A stretch of 64,000 nt of DNA from the NCBI RefSeq assembly GCF_900090325.1, contig NZ_FMHW01000002.1, positions 5,023,001-5,087,000 on the forward strand. The letters run 5' to 3'. Shown here one piece after another: positions 27,290 to 34,411 of the stretch (the stretch's first letter is position 1; every line of letters starts with the position of its first letter). Under the pieces are notes generated by a model. It did not search any database and was not told where the DNA came from. It saw only the letters and a list, made by a program, of their open reading frames with translations. Made by a program: the position numbers and the translations under genes. This stretch comes from Micromonospora pallida. Its GTDB lineage: Bacteria > Actinomycetota > Actinomycetes > Mycobacteriales > Micromonosporaceae.

Positions 27290-27910
27290 ATGGATCTGCA
27301 CGACCTCCGGGACGCGTCCCTGGGCCGCCTGCTCGTGGTGGCCGGGCACCTGGCGGCCCAGCGGTGGAACCGTCTGCTCACCGAGGAGTACGGCCTCACC
27401 CAGGCCGGCCTGGCCACCCTGATGACCCTCGACCAGCACGGCGCGATGACCCACCGCGCGGTCGCCGAACGATGCTTCGTCCGGCCGGCCACCCTGACCG
27501 GCATCATCGACACCCTGGAACGGGACGGACTCGTCAGCCGGCAGCGGGACGAGACCGACCGCCGGGCGGTACGCCTCGCCATCACCCCCGCCGGCCGGGA
27601 GAAGATCGCGGGGCCCGCCGGCCTGGTCGCCGCCAACCCACCGCTGACCTCGGTCGACGCCGACCCGGCGCGGGCCGCCGTGATCCGGGAGTTCCTGCTC
27701 GAGGTGATCGGCAGCGGCGAGCCGCCGTCCTGCGGGAACGACGGCCCCGACGGCAGGCCGGCCGCCCGCCGGGAGGCCGGACCGGAGAACGGCCGACGGC
27801 CCGAGAGCGACGCACCGCCAGGAGACGACACACAGCCGGAGAGCGGCGCACAGCCGGAGAGCGGCGCACAGCCGGGCTGCGACGTACGGCTGGGGGGCGC
27901 GTCGTGCTGA
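27290..27910 (+). CDS. MarR-family transcriptional regulator with repeat tail
   Basis: 206 aa. Winged-helix domain about 1-140: GRLLVVAGHLAAQRWNRLLT, LTQAGLATLMTLDQHG, AERCFVRPATLTGIIDTLER and the wing RDETDRRAVRLAITPAGRE. The last about 60 residues are Pro/Glu/Gly-rich with PESGAQ repeats and are not part of the MarR fold. Its stop overlaps the start of the ABC exporter gene. It probably represses the operon in the absence of a drug-like ligand. Confidence 0.88.
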   Translation: MDLHDLRDASLGRLLVVAGHLAAQRWNRLLTEEYGLTQAGLATLMTLDQHGAMTHRAVAERCFVRPATLTGIIDTLERDGLVSRQRDETDRRAVRLAITPAGREKIAGPAGLVAANPPLTSVDADPARAAVIREFLLEVIGSGEPPSCGNDGPDGRPAARREAGPENGRRPESDAPPGDDTQPESGAQPESGAQPGCDVRLGGASC

Positions 27911-29634
27911 TCCGGCTCCTGCGGCGACACCTGCGGCCGTACACCCGACCGCTGCTGGCGGTGGTGGTGCTCCAACTCGTCGGCACGATGGCCATGCTCT
28001 ACCTGCCGCGTCTCAACGCCGACATCATCGACCGGGGCATCGCCCGGGGCGACACCGGTCTCATCGTCCGGCTCGGCGGGTGGATGCTGCTGGTCAGCGC
28101 GGTCCAGGTGGTCTGCGCGATCGTGGCCGTCCGGTACAGCGCGCTGGCCGCCACGGGCTTCGGCCGGGACGTACGGGCCGCCGTCTTCGGGCACGTCACC
28201 CGCTTCTCCGCCCGCGAGGTGGCCCGGTTCGGCGCGCCGTCCCTGATCACCCGGAACACCAACGACGTGCAGCAGGTGCAGATGCTCGTGCTGGTGGCCG
28301 GCACGGTGCTGGTGGCCGCGCCGGTCATGAGCGTCGGCGGGCTGGTGATGGCACTGCGCGAGGATGTCGGGCTCTCCTGGCTGGTAGTGGTCAGCATCCC
28401 GGCGGTGACCCTGGCGATCAGCCTGATCACCCGGCGACTGGTCCCGCTCTTCCGGCGTCAGCAGACCCGGATCGACGCGGTCAACCGGGTGCTGCGCGAG
28501 CAGATCAGCGGCATCCGGGTGGTCCGGGCCTTCGTCCGCGAACCGTACGAAACGGAGCGTTTCGCCACCGCGAACGCCGACCTGACCGGCACCGCGCTGC
28601 GCGCCGGCCAACTGCTCGCGACGATCTATCCGTTGGTCCTGCTGGTGCTCAACGTCTCCAGCGTCGCGGTGCTCTGGTTCGGGGCGCTGCGGGTCGAGAA
28701 CGGCCAGATCCAGGTCGGCGCGCTCACCGCGTTCGTCGCCTACCTCACCCAGATGCTGATGGCGGTGATGATGGCGACGTTGACCCTGATGATGGTCCCC
28801 CGCGCGGCGGCCTGCGCCGAACGGATCACCGAGGTCCTCGACACCGAGCCGTCGGTCGTCCCAACCCGGGAGCCGGTGCACCCCACCGGGCCGACCGGCG
28901 TGGAGCTGCGCGACGTGCGGTTCCAGTACCCGGGCGCGGCGGCCCCGGTGCTGCGCGACGTCTCCTTCCAGGTCACCGCCGGCACCACCACCGCGATCGT
29001 GGGCAGCACCGGCGCGGGCAAGACCACTCTGGTGTCGCTGATCCCCCGGCTGGTCGACGTGACCGGGGGCGCGTTGCTGGTCGACGGGGTCGACGTCCGG
29101 GACCTCGACCCGGAGACACTGTGGAGCCGGATCGGGTTGGTGCCGCAGCGGCCGTACCTGTTCACCGGCACGGTGGCGAGCAACCTGCGGTACGGCAACC
29201 CGGACGCCACCGACGAGGAGCTGTGGGCCGCGCTGGAGATCGCCCAGGCGCGGGAGTTCGTGGCGGCGATGCCGGGCGGGCTGACCGCCGAGATCGCGCA
29301 GGGCGGTACGAACGTCTCCGGCGGCCAGCGACAACGGCTCGCCATCGCCCGTGCGCTGGTCCGTCGCCCCGGGATCTACCTCTTCGACGACTCGTTCTCC
29401 GCCCTCGACCTGGGCACGGACGCCCGGCTGCGCGCCGCGCTGCGGCCGGTCACCCGGGACGCCGCCGTGCTGATCGTGGCGCAGCGGGTCTCCACGGTCG
29501 TCGACGCCGACCAGATCGTCGTACTGGAGGACGGGGCGGTGGTCGGGATCGGCCGGCACGCCGACCTGCTCGACACCTGCCCGACGTACGCGGAGATCGT
29601 CGCCTCCCAGCAGACCGCGGGGGTGGCGGCGTGA
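27904..29634 (+). CDS. ABC exporter half-transporter with degenerate ATPase site
   Basis: 576 aa: six-helix exporter membrane domain (about 15-300) and nucleotide-binding domain (about 330-570). Walker A GSTGAGKTTLVSL, Q-loop VPQRPYLFTG, signature NVSGGQRQRLAIARAL, and Walker B IYLFDDSFSALD where the catalytic Glu is Asp. This is the degenerate-site subunit of heterodimeric exporters of the BmrC type. GTG 27904 overlaps the MarR stop; its own stop overlaps the next GTG (GTGA at 29631-29634), so the three genes are one operon. Confidence 0.92.
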   Translation: MLIRLLRRHLRPYTRPLLAVVVLQLVGTMAMLYLPRLNADIIDRGIARGDTGLIVRLGGWMLLVSAVQVVCAIVAVRYSALAATGFGRDVRAAVFGHVTRFSAREVARFGAPSLITRNTNDVQQVQMLVLVAGTVLVAAPVMSVGGLVMALREDVGLSWLVVVSIPAVTLAISLITRRLVPLFRRQQTRIDAVNRVLREQISGIRVVRAFVREPYETERFATANADLTGTALRAGQLLATIYPLVLLVLNVSSVAVLWFGALRVENGQIQVGALTAFVAYLTQMLMAVMMATLTLMMVPRAAACAERITEVLDTEPSVVPTREPVHPTGPTGVELRDVRFQYPGAAAPVLRDVSFQVTAGTTTAIVGSTGAGKTTLVSLIPRLVDVTGGALLVDGVDVRDLDPETLWSRIGLVPQRPYLFTGTVASNLRYGNPDATDEELWAALEIAQAREFVAAMPGGLTAEIAQGGTNVSGGQRQRLAIARALVRRPGIYLFDDSFSALDLGTDARLRAALRPVTRDAAVLIVAQRVSTVVDADQIVVLEDGAVVGIGRHADLLDTCPTYAEIVASQQTAGVAA

Positions 29635-31724
29635 GCGCACCAGCCGTACCCGGGGGAAAGCGGAAGGAAAAGATGGGCGGGAACGAGCGGACGCCTCGGC
29701 GGTTGCCGCCGGGTGGCCGGCGCGGCGGGCCGATGACCGGCGTGGGCGCACCGGCGGAAAAACCGCTGGACTTCGGGCCGTCGGCGCGCCGGCTGCTCGG
29801 CCTGCTCCGGCCGCACCGGGGCCGGCTCGTCGCGGTGGTCGCCCTCGCCGTGGGCGGCGTGGGGCTCAGCGCGGTCGGGCCGCTGATCCTCGGGTACGCC
29901 ACGGACCTGATCTTCGGTGGGGTGCTCAGCCGGCAGTTCCCGGCCGGGCTGACCACCGAGGAGGCCGTCGCGCGGGCCCGGGCGGCCGGCGACGACACCC
30001 TCGCCGACCTGATCGCCCGGATGGACGTGGTGCCCGGCGCGGGCATCGACCTCGACCGGCTCGGGCAGGTGCTGCTGCTGGCTCTCGGCCTGTTCCTGCT
30101 GGCCAGCCTGCTGACCTGGGTACAGGGGCACGTACTCACCGGCGTGGTGCAGCGGACCGTGCAGCGGCTACGCGCCGACGTGGCGGCGAAGCTGCACCGG
30201 TTGCCGCTGCCCTACTTCGACCGGCAGCCCCGGGGCGAGTTGCTCAGTCGGGTCACCAACGACATCGACAACGTCGCGCAGAGTCTGCAACAGACGCTGA
30301 GCCAACTGCTCACCTCGGCGCTGACCGTGCTCGGGGCGGTGGTGATGATGCTCGTGGTGTCGCCGCTGCTGACCGCGCTCACCCTGCTGGCGATACCGGC
30401 GTCGGTGCTGGTCACCCGGCAGGTGGCGAAGCGTTCGCAGCGCCAGTTCGTCGCCCAGTGGACCTACACCGGGCAGCTCAACGCCCTGGTCGAGGAGGCG
30501 TACACCGGGCACGAACTGGTCAAGGTCTTCGGCCGGCAGCGCGAGGCCGAGGCGGCGTTCGCGGCGAAGAACGAGGAGCTGTACCGGGCCGGCTTCGGCG
30601 CGCAGTTCGTCTCCGGGATCATCATGCCGGCGTTGATGTTCGTCGGGAACCTCGGCTACGTGCTGGTCGCGGTGGTCGGTGGCCTGCGGGTGGCGGCGGG
30701 GGCGATGAGCCTGGGCGAGGTACAGGCGTTCATCCACTACTCCCGGCAGTTCACCCATCCGCTGACCCAGTTCGCCTCGATGATCAACCTGCTCCAGTCC
30801 GGGGTGGCCTCGGCCGAGCGCGTCTTCGCCGTCCTCGACGCCCCGGAGCAGACCCCGGACCCGGTGGCTCAGGAGCCAGCCCCGGTGGTCACCCAGCGGA
30901 CCGGTCGTCCGGCCGGGCGGGTCGCGACCGGCCGGGTCGAGTTCGAGAAGGTCTCCTTCCGGTACGACCCGGACCGGCCGCTGATCGAGGACCTGTCACT
31001 GGTCGCCGAGCCCGGCCACACGGTGGCGATCGTCGGGCCGACCGGCGCGGGCAAGACCACCCTGGTCAACCTGGTCCTGCGCTTCTACGAGCTGGACGCC
31101 GGTCGGATCACCCTGGACGGGGTGGACATCACCGAGTTGCGCCGCGACGACCTGCGCGGCCGGATCGGCATGGTGCTCCAGGACACCTGGCTGTTCGGCG
31201 GGACCATCCGGGAGAACATCGCCTACGGTCGGCCGGACGCCACCGAGGAGGAGATCCTCGCGGCGGCCCGGGCGACCTTCGTGGACCGGTTCGTCCGGAG
31301 CCTGCCCGACGGGTACGACACGGCCATCGACTCCGAGGGTGGCAACGTCAGTGCCGGCGAGAAGCAGCTCATCACCATCGCGCGGGCCTTCCTCGCCGAG
31401 CCGTCGCTGCTCATCCTGGACGAGGCGACCAGCTCGGTGGACACCCGTACCGAGGTGCTGGTGCAGCAGGCGATGGCAGCACTCCGGTCGGACCGGACGA
31501 GCTTCGTCATCGCCCACCGGCTCTCCACCATCCGGGACGCCGATCTGATCCTGATGATGGAGCAGGGCCGGATCGTCGAACAGGGCACCCACGAGGACCT
31601 CCTCGCCGTCGAAGGCGCCTACCACCGCCTGTACCACGCCCAGTTCTCCGCGCCGGTCCAGGACGACCCGTCGGCAGTCCAGGACGACCCGTCGGCGGTG
31701 CAGGACGCGGCGCCGGCGCGCTGA
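29631..31724 (+). CDS. ABC exporter half-transporter with canonical ATPase site
   Basis: 697 aa. A Gly/Arg-rich cytoplasmic N-terminus (1-40), six-helix membrane domain with an insert near 100-130, and an ATPase domain: Walker A GPTGAGKTTLVNL, signature NVSAGEKQLITIARAF, Walker B SLLILDEATSSVDTRTEV with Glu present, H-loop VIAHRLSTIRDAD. Signature reads SAGEK instead of SGGQR. It pairs with the preceding subunit. The C-terminus carries a tandem repeat (VQDDPSA twice). Likely a multidrug or lipid exporter; substrate unknown. Confidence 0.92.
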   Translation: MSAPAVPGGKRKEKMGGNERTPRRLPPGGRRGGPMTGVGAPAEKPLDFGPSARRLLGLLRPHRGRLVAVVALAVGGVGLSAVGPLILGYATDLIFGGVLSRQFPAGLTTEEAVARARAAGDDTLADLIARMDVVPGAGIDLDRLGQVLLLALGLFLLASLLTWVQGHVLTGVVQRTVQRLRADVAAKLHRLPLPYFDRQPRGELLSRVTNDIDNVAQSLQQTLSQLLTSALTVLGAVVMMLVVSPLLTALTLLAIPASVLVTRQVAKRSQRQFVAQWTYTGQLNALVEEAYTGHELVKVFGRQREAEAAFAAKNEELYRAGFGAQFVSGIIMPALMFVGNLGYVLVAVVGGLRVAAGAMSLGEVQAFIHYSRQFTHPLTQFASMINLLQSGVASAERVFAVLDAPEQTPDPVAQEPAPVVTQRTGRPAGRVATGRVEFEKVSFRYDPDRPLIEDLSLVAEPGHTVAIVGPTGAGKTTLVNLVLRFYELDAGRITLDGVDITELRRDDLRGRIGMVLQDTWLFGGTIRENIAYGRPDATEEEILAAARATFVDRFVRSLPDGYDTAIDSEGGNVSAGEKQLITIARAFLAEPSLLILDEATSSVDTRTEVLVQQAMAALRSDRTSFVIAHRLSTIRDADLILMMEQGRIVEQGTHEDLLAVEGAYHRLYHAQFSAPVQDDPSAVQDDPSAVQDAAPAR

Positions 31725-31735
31725 CAATCACGAGT

Positions 31736-31767
31736 GGTGCTGCCAGCCGCCGACGGCTGGCAGCACC
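31736..31767. terminator. bidirectional terminator, ABC exporter / ThrRS-like
   Basis: Perfect 14-bp stem GGTGCTGCCAGCCG / CGGCTGGCAGCACC with a 4-base loop, 11 bases past the exporter stop, between convergent genes. Confidence 0.75.
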
Positions 31768-31815
31768 GGACGGTCACCTGCGGGCGCCGCCGACGAGGGA
31801 TACGCCCGGTGACGG

Positions 31816-33015
31816 TCACCCCAGCGGCGGGCGGGCGGCGGCGGTGAGCAGGTCGAGGGCGGCGGAGGTGGGCAGCGGGTCGAGAAGTCGGCCGTCGCGC
31901 TGGCGGAGGCTGACCCGTCCCTCGGCGGCCTCCCGGGGGCCGACCACGGCGACGTACGGAATCCGGCGACGGGCGGCGTCCCGGATCCGCGCGCCGAGGG
32001 AGCCGGCCCCGTCCACCTCGACCCGCAACCCGGCGTGGACGCAGTCCCGGGCGAACTCCGCCGCCGGCCCGCCCTGCCGGTCGTCCAACGGGAGAACCAC
32101 CACCTGCACCGGGGCGTACCAGACCGGGAACGCGCCCGCGTGCTCCTCGATCAGGTACGCGAAGAGGCGTTCCATGCTGCCGACCAGGCTCCGGTGCACC
32201 ATCACCGGTCGACGTCGCGCCCCGCCCGCGTCGACGTACGACAGGTCGAACCGCTCCGGTTTGTCGAAGTCGAGCTGGATGGTGGAGAGGGTGAACTCCC
32301 GTCCCGCCGCGTCCCGTACCTGGATGTCGATCTTTGGGCCGTAGAAAGCGGCCTCGCCGGGAGCCTCGGTGTGGTCGATCCCGGCCAGCGCGGCCCGCAG
32401 CAGGTCCTCGGCCCGGTGCCACTGCTCCTCGTCGCCGACGTACTTCTCTCCCGGCCCGCGCAGCGACAGCCGATACCCGGCGATCCGCACGCCGAGCGCA
32501 GCGTGCGCCGCCCCGATCAGTCCGAGGATCTCGGCGACCTCCGCGCCGACCTGCTCCAGAGCGCAGAAGTTGTGCGCGTCGTTGAGCGAAATGGCGCGTA
32601 CCCGGGACAGTCCGCCGAGCACCCCCGACCGTTCCGCCCGGTACATGCCGCCCAGTTCGGCGACGCGCAGCGGCAACTCCCGGTAGGAACGGCCCCGGGC
32701 CCGGTAGACCAGGGCATGGTGCGGGCAGAGCGCCGGACGGAGGACGAACTCGTCGTCGGCACTCAGCCGCATCGGCGGAAACATGTCACCGGCGAAGTAG
32801 CCAAGGTGCCCGGAGAGGTCGAACAGCTCCCGCCGGCCCAACGGCGGGGTGTGGACGTGCTGGTAGCCGGCCCGGCGCTCCAACTCCCGGAGGTACTCCT
32901 CGACCGCGTGCCGGGCGGCGGCGCCGGCCGGCAGCCAGAACGGCAGGCCGGCACCGCTGAGCGGGTCGGAGGCGAAGAGGTCCAGCTCGCGGCCGAGCCT
33001 ACGGTGGTCGATCAT
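31816..33015 (-). CDS. threonyl-tRNA synthetase paralogue lacking TGS and editing domains
   Basis: 399 aa, against about 640-690 for full ThrRS. It comprises only the class II catalytic core and the C-terminal anticodon-binding domain. The three zinc ligands seen in ThrRS are kept: Cys in LRPALCPHHALVY, His in LNDAHNFC, and His in PVMVHRSLVGSMERL (motif 3). Motif 2 is MYRAERSGVLGGLSRVR. The anticodon domain runs from WYAPVQVVVLPL. It should charge tRNA-Thr but cannot edit mischarged Ser. ATG 33015 follows GGGAG; a start at 33063 would begin at the edge of the terminator. It is probably an inducible or resistance second copy; a Thr-rich leader lies upstream. Confidence 0.9.
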   Translation of the reverse strand: MIDHRRLGRELDLFASDPLSGAGLPFWLPAGAAARHAVEEYLRELERRAGYQHVHTPPLGRRELFDLSGHLGYFAGDMFPPMRLSADDEFVLRPALCPHHALVYRARGRSYRELPLRVAELGGMYRAERSGVLGGLSRVRAISLNDAHNFCALEQVGAEVAEILGLIGAAHAALGVRIAGYRLSLRGPGEKYVGDEEQWHRAEDLLRAALAGIDHTEAPGEAAFYGPKIDIQVRDAAGREFTLSTIQLDFDKPERFDLSYVDAGGARRRPVMVHRSLVGSMERLFAYLIEEHAGAFPVWYAPVQVVVLPLDDRQGGPAAEFARDCVHAGLRVEVDGAGSLGARIRDAARRRIPYVAVVGPREAAEGRVSLRQRDGRLLDPLPTSAALDLLTAAARPPLG

Positions 33016-33063
33016 CAGGTCTCCCGGTTTCGGGTACGGCCCGGTAGCGACCAGCCAGAGCAC

Positions 33064-33100
33064 GACGAAGGCCCCGGGGCGGATCGCCCGGGGCCTCGTC
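33064..33100 (-). terminator. attenuator terminator hairpin of the ThrRS-like gene
   Basis: Read on the minus strand, GACGAGGCCCCGGGCG pairs with CGCCCCGGGGCCTTCGTC, about 16 pairs with two single-base bulges and a 3-4 base loop. It lies between the leader-peptide stop (33112) and the synthetase start (33015). No long U tract, as in other hairpins of this genome. Confidence 0.65.
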
Positions 33101-33111
33101 GACGGATCAGG

Positions 33112-33165
33112 TCAGCGCGGCACGCCGGGGTCACCCGGCGTCGTCGTCACCACCGCACTGCGCAT
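33112..33165 (-). CDS. threonine-rich leader peptide of the ThrRS-like gene
   Basis: ATG 33165 to TGA 33112 encodes MRSAVVTTTPGDPGVPR (17 aa) with three consecutive Thr codons, all ACG (33147-33139). The hairpin ACGCCGGG-N4-CCCGGCGT (33141-33122) begins exactly at the third Thr codon, and a terminator hairpin follows. TACCGT (33178-33173) stands 7 bases before the ATG, the same leaderless promoter pattern seen at other genes here. This is the classic layout of ribosome-mediated attenuation: stalling at Thr codons when charged tRNA-Thr is scarce would melt the first hairpin and spare the synthetase gene from termination. Translation has not been shown. Confidence 0.7.
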   Translation of the reverse strand: MRSAVVTTTPGDPGVPR

Positions 33166-33178
33166 ACGGCCGACGGTA
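33122..33178 (-). promoter_or_regulatory. promoter -10 box and pause hairpin of the Thr attenuator
   Basis: TACCGT at 33178-33173 is the candidate -10 box. The 8-bp stem with 4-base loop at 33141-33122 is the candidate 1:2 hairpin. Its 3' arm CCCCGG can alternatively pair with the CCGGG of the terminator's 5' arm (region 33085-33095), giving an antiterminator. Confidence 0.55.
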
Positions 33179-33238
33179 CGCCGACCGCGGGACGGAACGC
33201 ACCCGATTTCGTGGGAGCCGGAGCAGCCCGGGACAAGT

Positions 33239-33289
33239 GACGCACTCGTAATGCGCAGGTCGACGGTTCGATTCCGTCAGGCGGCTCCA
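33239..33289 (+). tRNA. 3' fragment of a tRNA-Thr(CGU) gene (not a complete tRNA)
   Basis: 51 bases match the 3' two-thirds of a tRNA: anticodon arm CGCACTCGTAATGCG (anticodon CGT, decoding ACG), variable region, T arm GACGGTTCGATTCCGTC, and acceptor AGGCGGC-T-CCA with encoded CCA. The expected 5' acceptor GCCGCCT and D arm are missing. Such 3' halves are typically left as attachment sites by integrative elements that target tRNA genes. Curiously GGAGCCG (33214-33220) could pair with CGGCTCC (33282-33288) at about tRNA length, probably by chance. Confidence 0.7.
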
Positions 33290-33343
33290 GGGTGAGGCTC
33301 TGACCAGTAGAAGGCCAGGGTAGGCCCATGATCACCGCGCCGG

Positions 33344-34318
33344 TCAGGCCGGCGTGATGGGCCCGTCCGGTGCCGGAGTGCGGTGGTCGAGCCAGTCGCG
33401 GTAGACCGGGTATCTTCTCGCCTCCACCCGGTGCGCTTCGGTGAGCGCGTCCCGTAGCCGATCCGCGTGCGGCACGAGCGGCCCACGGCAGGGCCAGATG
33501 AGCCGGTGGCGTACCCACATCGGGTTACCGGCCAGGGGCCGGATCACGACACCCGCGCGGGCCGGCGTCAACGCGTGGGTGAGTGCCACCCCGTGCCCCT
33601 GGCTGATGAGCGGGAAGACGACGCTGGCGTTCATTCGCTGCACTTGGCGTGGGGTGAAGCCGGCACGCCGGGAGGCAGCTCGGAACAGGGCGCGCATCCG
33701 TACGTCCTTGCCCTCACCGACGAGCCACTGCTCGGTGGCGAGGTCGGGGAGCGCCACCTCCGCCCGGCCGGCCAGCGGGTGCCCCGCGGAGAGCGCGACG
33801 AAGATGGGATCCACCGCGAGTACGGCGTCGCCGAGTTCGGGCGGCAACGCCAGCTCGTACCCGGGATAGTCCATGCCCAGCCCGAACTCCAGGCGTCCGC
33901 CGACCAGCAGGTCGAGGAGTTCCTCCTCGGTGTCGGCCACCTGCAGGGAGACGTCGGCGTGCGGGAGCAGGGTGCGGACGGCGGTCATCAGCGGCCCGGT
34001 CAGCGGACCAGGTATCGAACCCAGCCGCACTGTGTTCAGGTCGGTGTCGTCGGGTCCACGTTGACGTACGTCACGGAGCAGGTCGTCGTAGAGAGCCAGG
34101 AGGCCGGTGGAGTGGTTCAGGACGATGGTGCCGAGTGTGGTGGGCCGGACACCACTGCCGCCGCGTTCGAACAGCGGGCCGCCGAGGGCGCGTTCGATCC
34201 GCTGCAACTGGGCGGTCAGCGCCGGTTGGGTGTACCCGAGAGCCGCGGCGGCCCGGCTGATGCTGCCGGCCGTCGCGATCGCGGTCACCACCCTTAGATG
34301 GCGGATCTCCAGGTCCAT
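33344..34318 (-). CDS. LysR-family transcriptional regulator
   Basis: 324 aa. N-terminal domain MDLEIRHLRVVTAIATAGSI, SRAAAALGYTQPALTAQLQR, IERALGGPLFERGGSGVRPT. Effector domain from about residue 90. The C-terminus (HRVEARRYPVYRDWLDHRTP) extends slightly beyond the usual length. It lies divergent from the secreted protease, 93 bp between starts, and may regulate it; no clear operator was picked out. Confidence 0.87.
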   Translation of the reverse strand: MDLEIRHLRVVTAIATAGSISRAAAALGYTQPALTAQLQRIERALGGPLFERGGSGVRPTTLGTIVLNHSTGLLALYDDLLRDVRQRGPDDTDLNTVRLGSIPGPLTGPLMTAVRTLLPHADVSLQVADTEEELLDLLVGGRLEFGLGMDYPGYELALPPELGDAVLAVDPIFVALSAGHPLAGRAEVALPDLATEQWLVGEGKDVRMRALFRAASRRAGFTPRQVQRMNASVVFPLISQGHGVALTHALTPARAGVVIRPLAGNPMWVRHRLIWPCRGPLVPHADRLRDALTEAHRVEARRYPVYRDWLDHRTPAPDGPITPA

Positions 34319-34411
34319 AACCCGATGCTATGGCCGGCTGGGATTTCCCGGTAGATCGTGCCGGTCGGGACAGTAACCCCGGCCTGATCAGGACATTTGC
34401 AGGAGGCATGG

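Noticed and set aside
33015..33178. T-box riboswitch upstream of the ThrRS-like gene
   Set aside because: No conserved T-box sequence or stem I was seen; a short Thr-rich coding leader explains the region better.
33214..33289. Complete functional tRNA gene
   Set aside because: No D arm and no acceptor partner for AGGCGGC; the 7-base complement GGAGCCG does not give a normal cloverleaf.
33147..33518. Minus-strand frame reading EPPDGIEPSTCALRVRHL
   Set aside because: It is the translation of the antisense of the tRNA fragment, a common annotation artefact.
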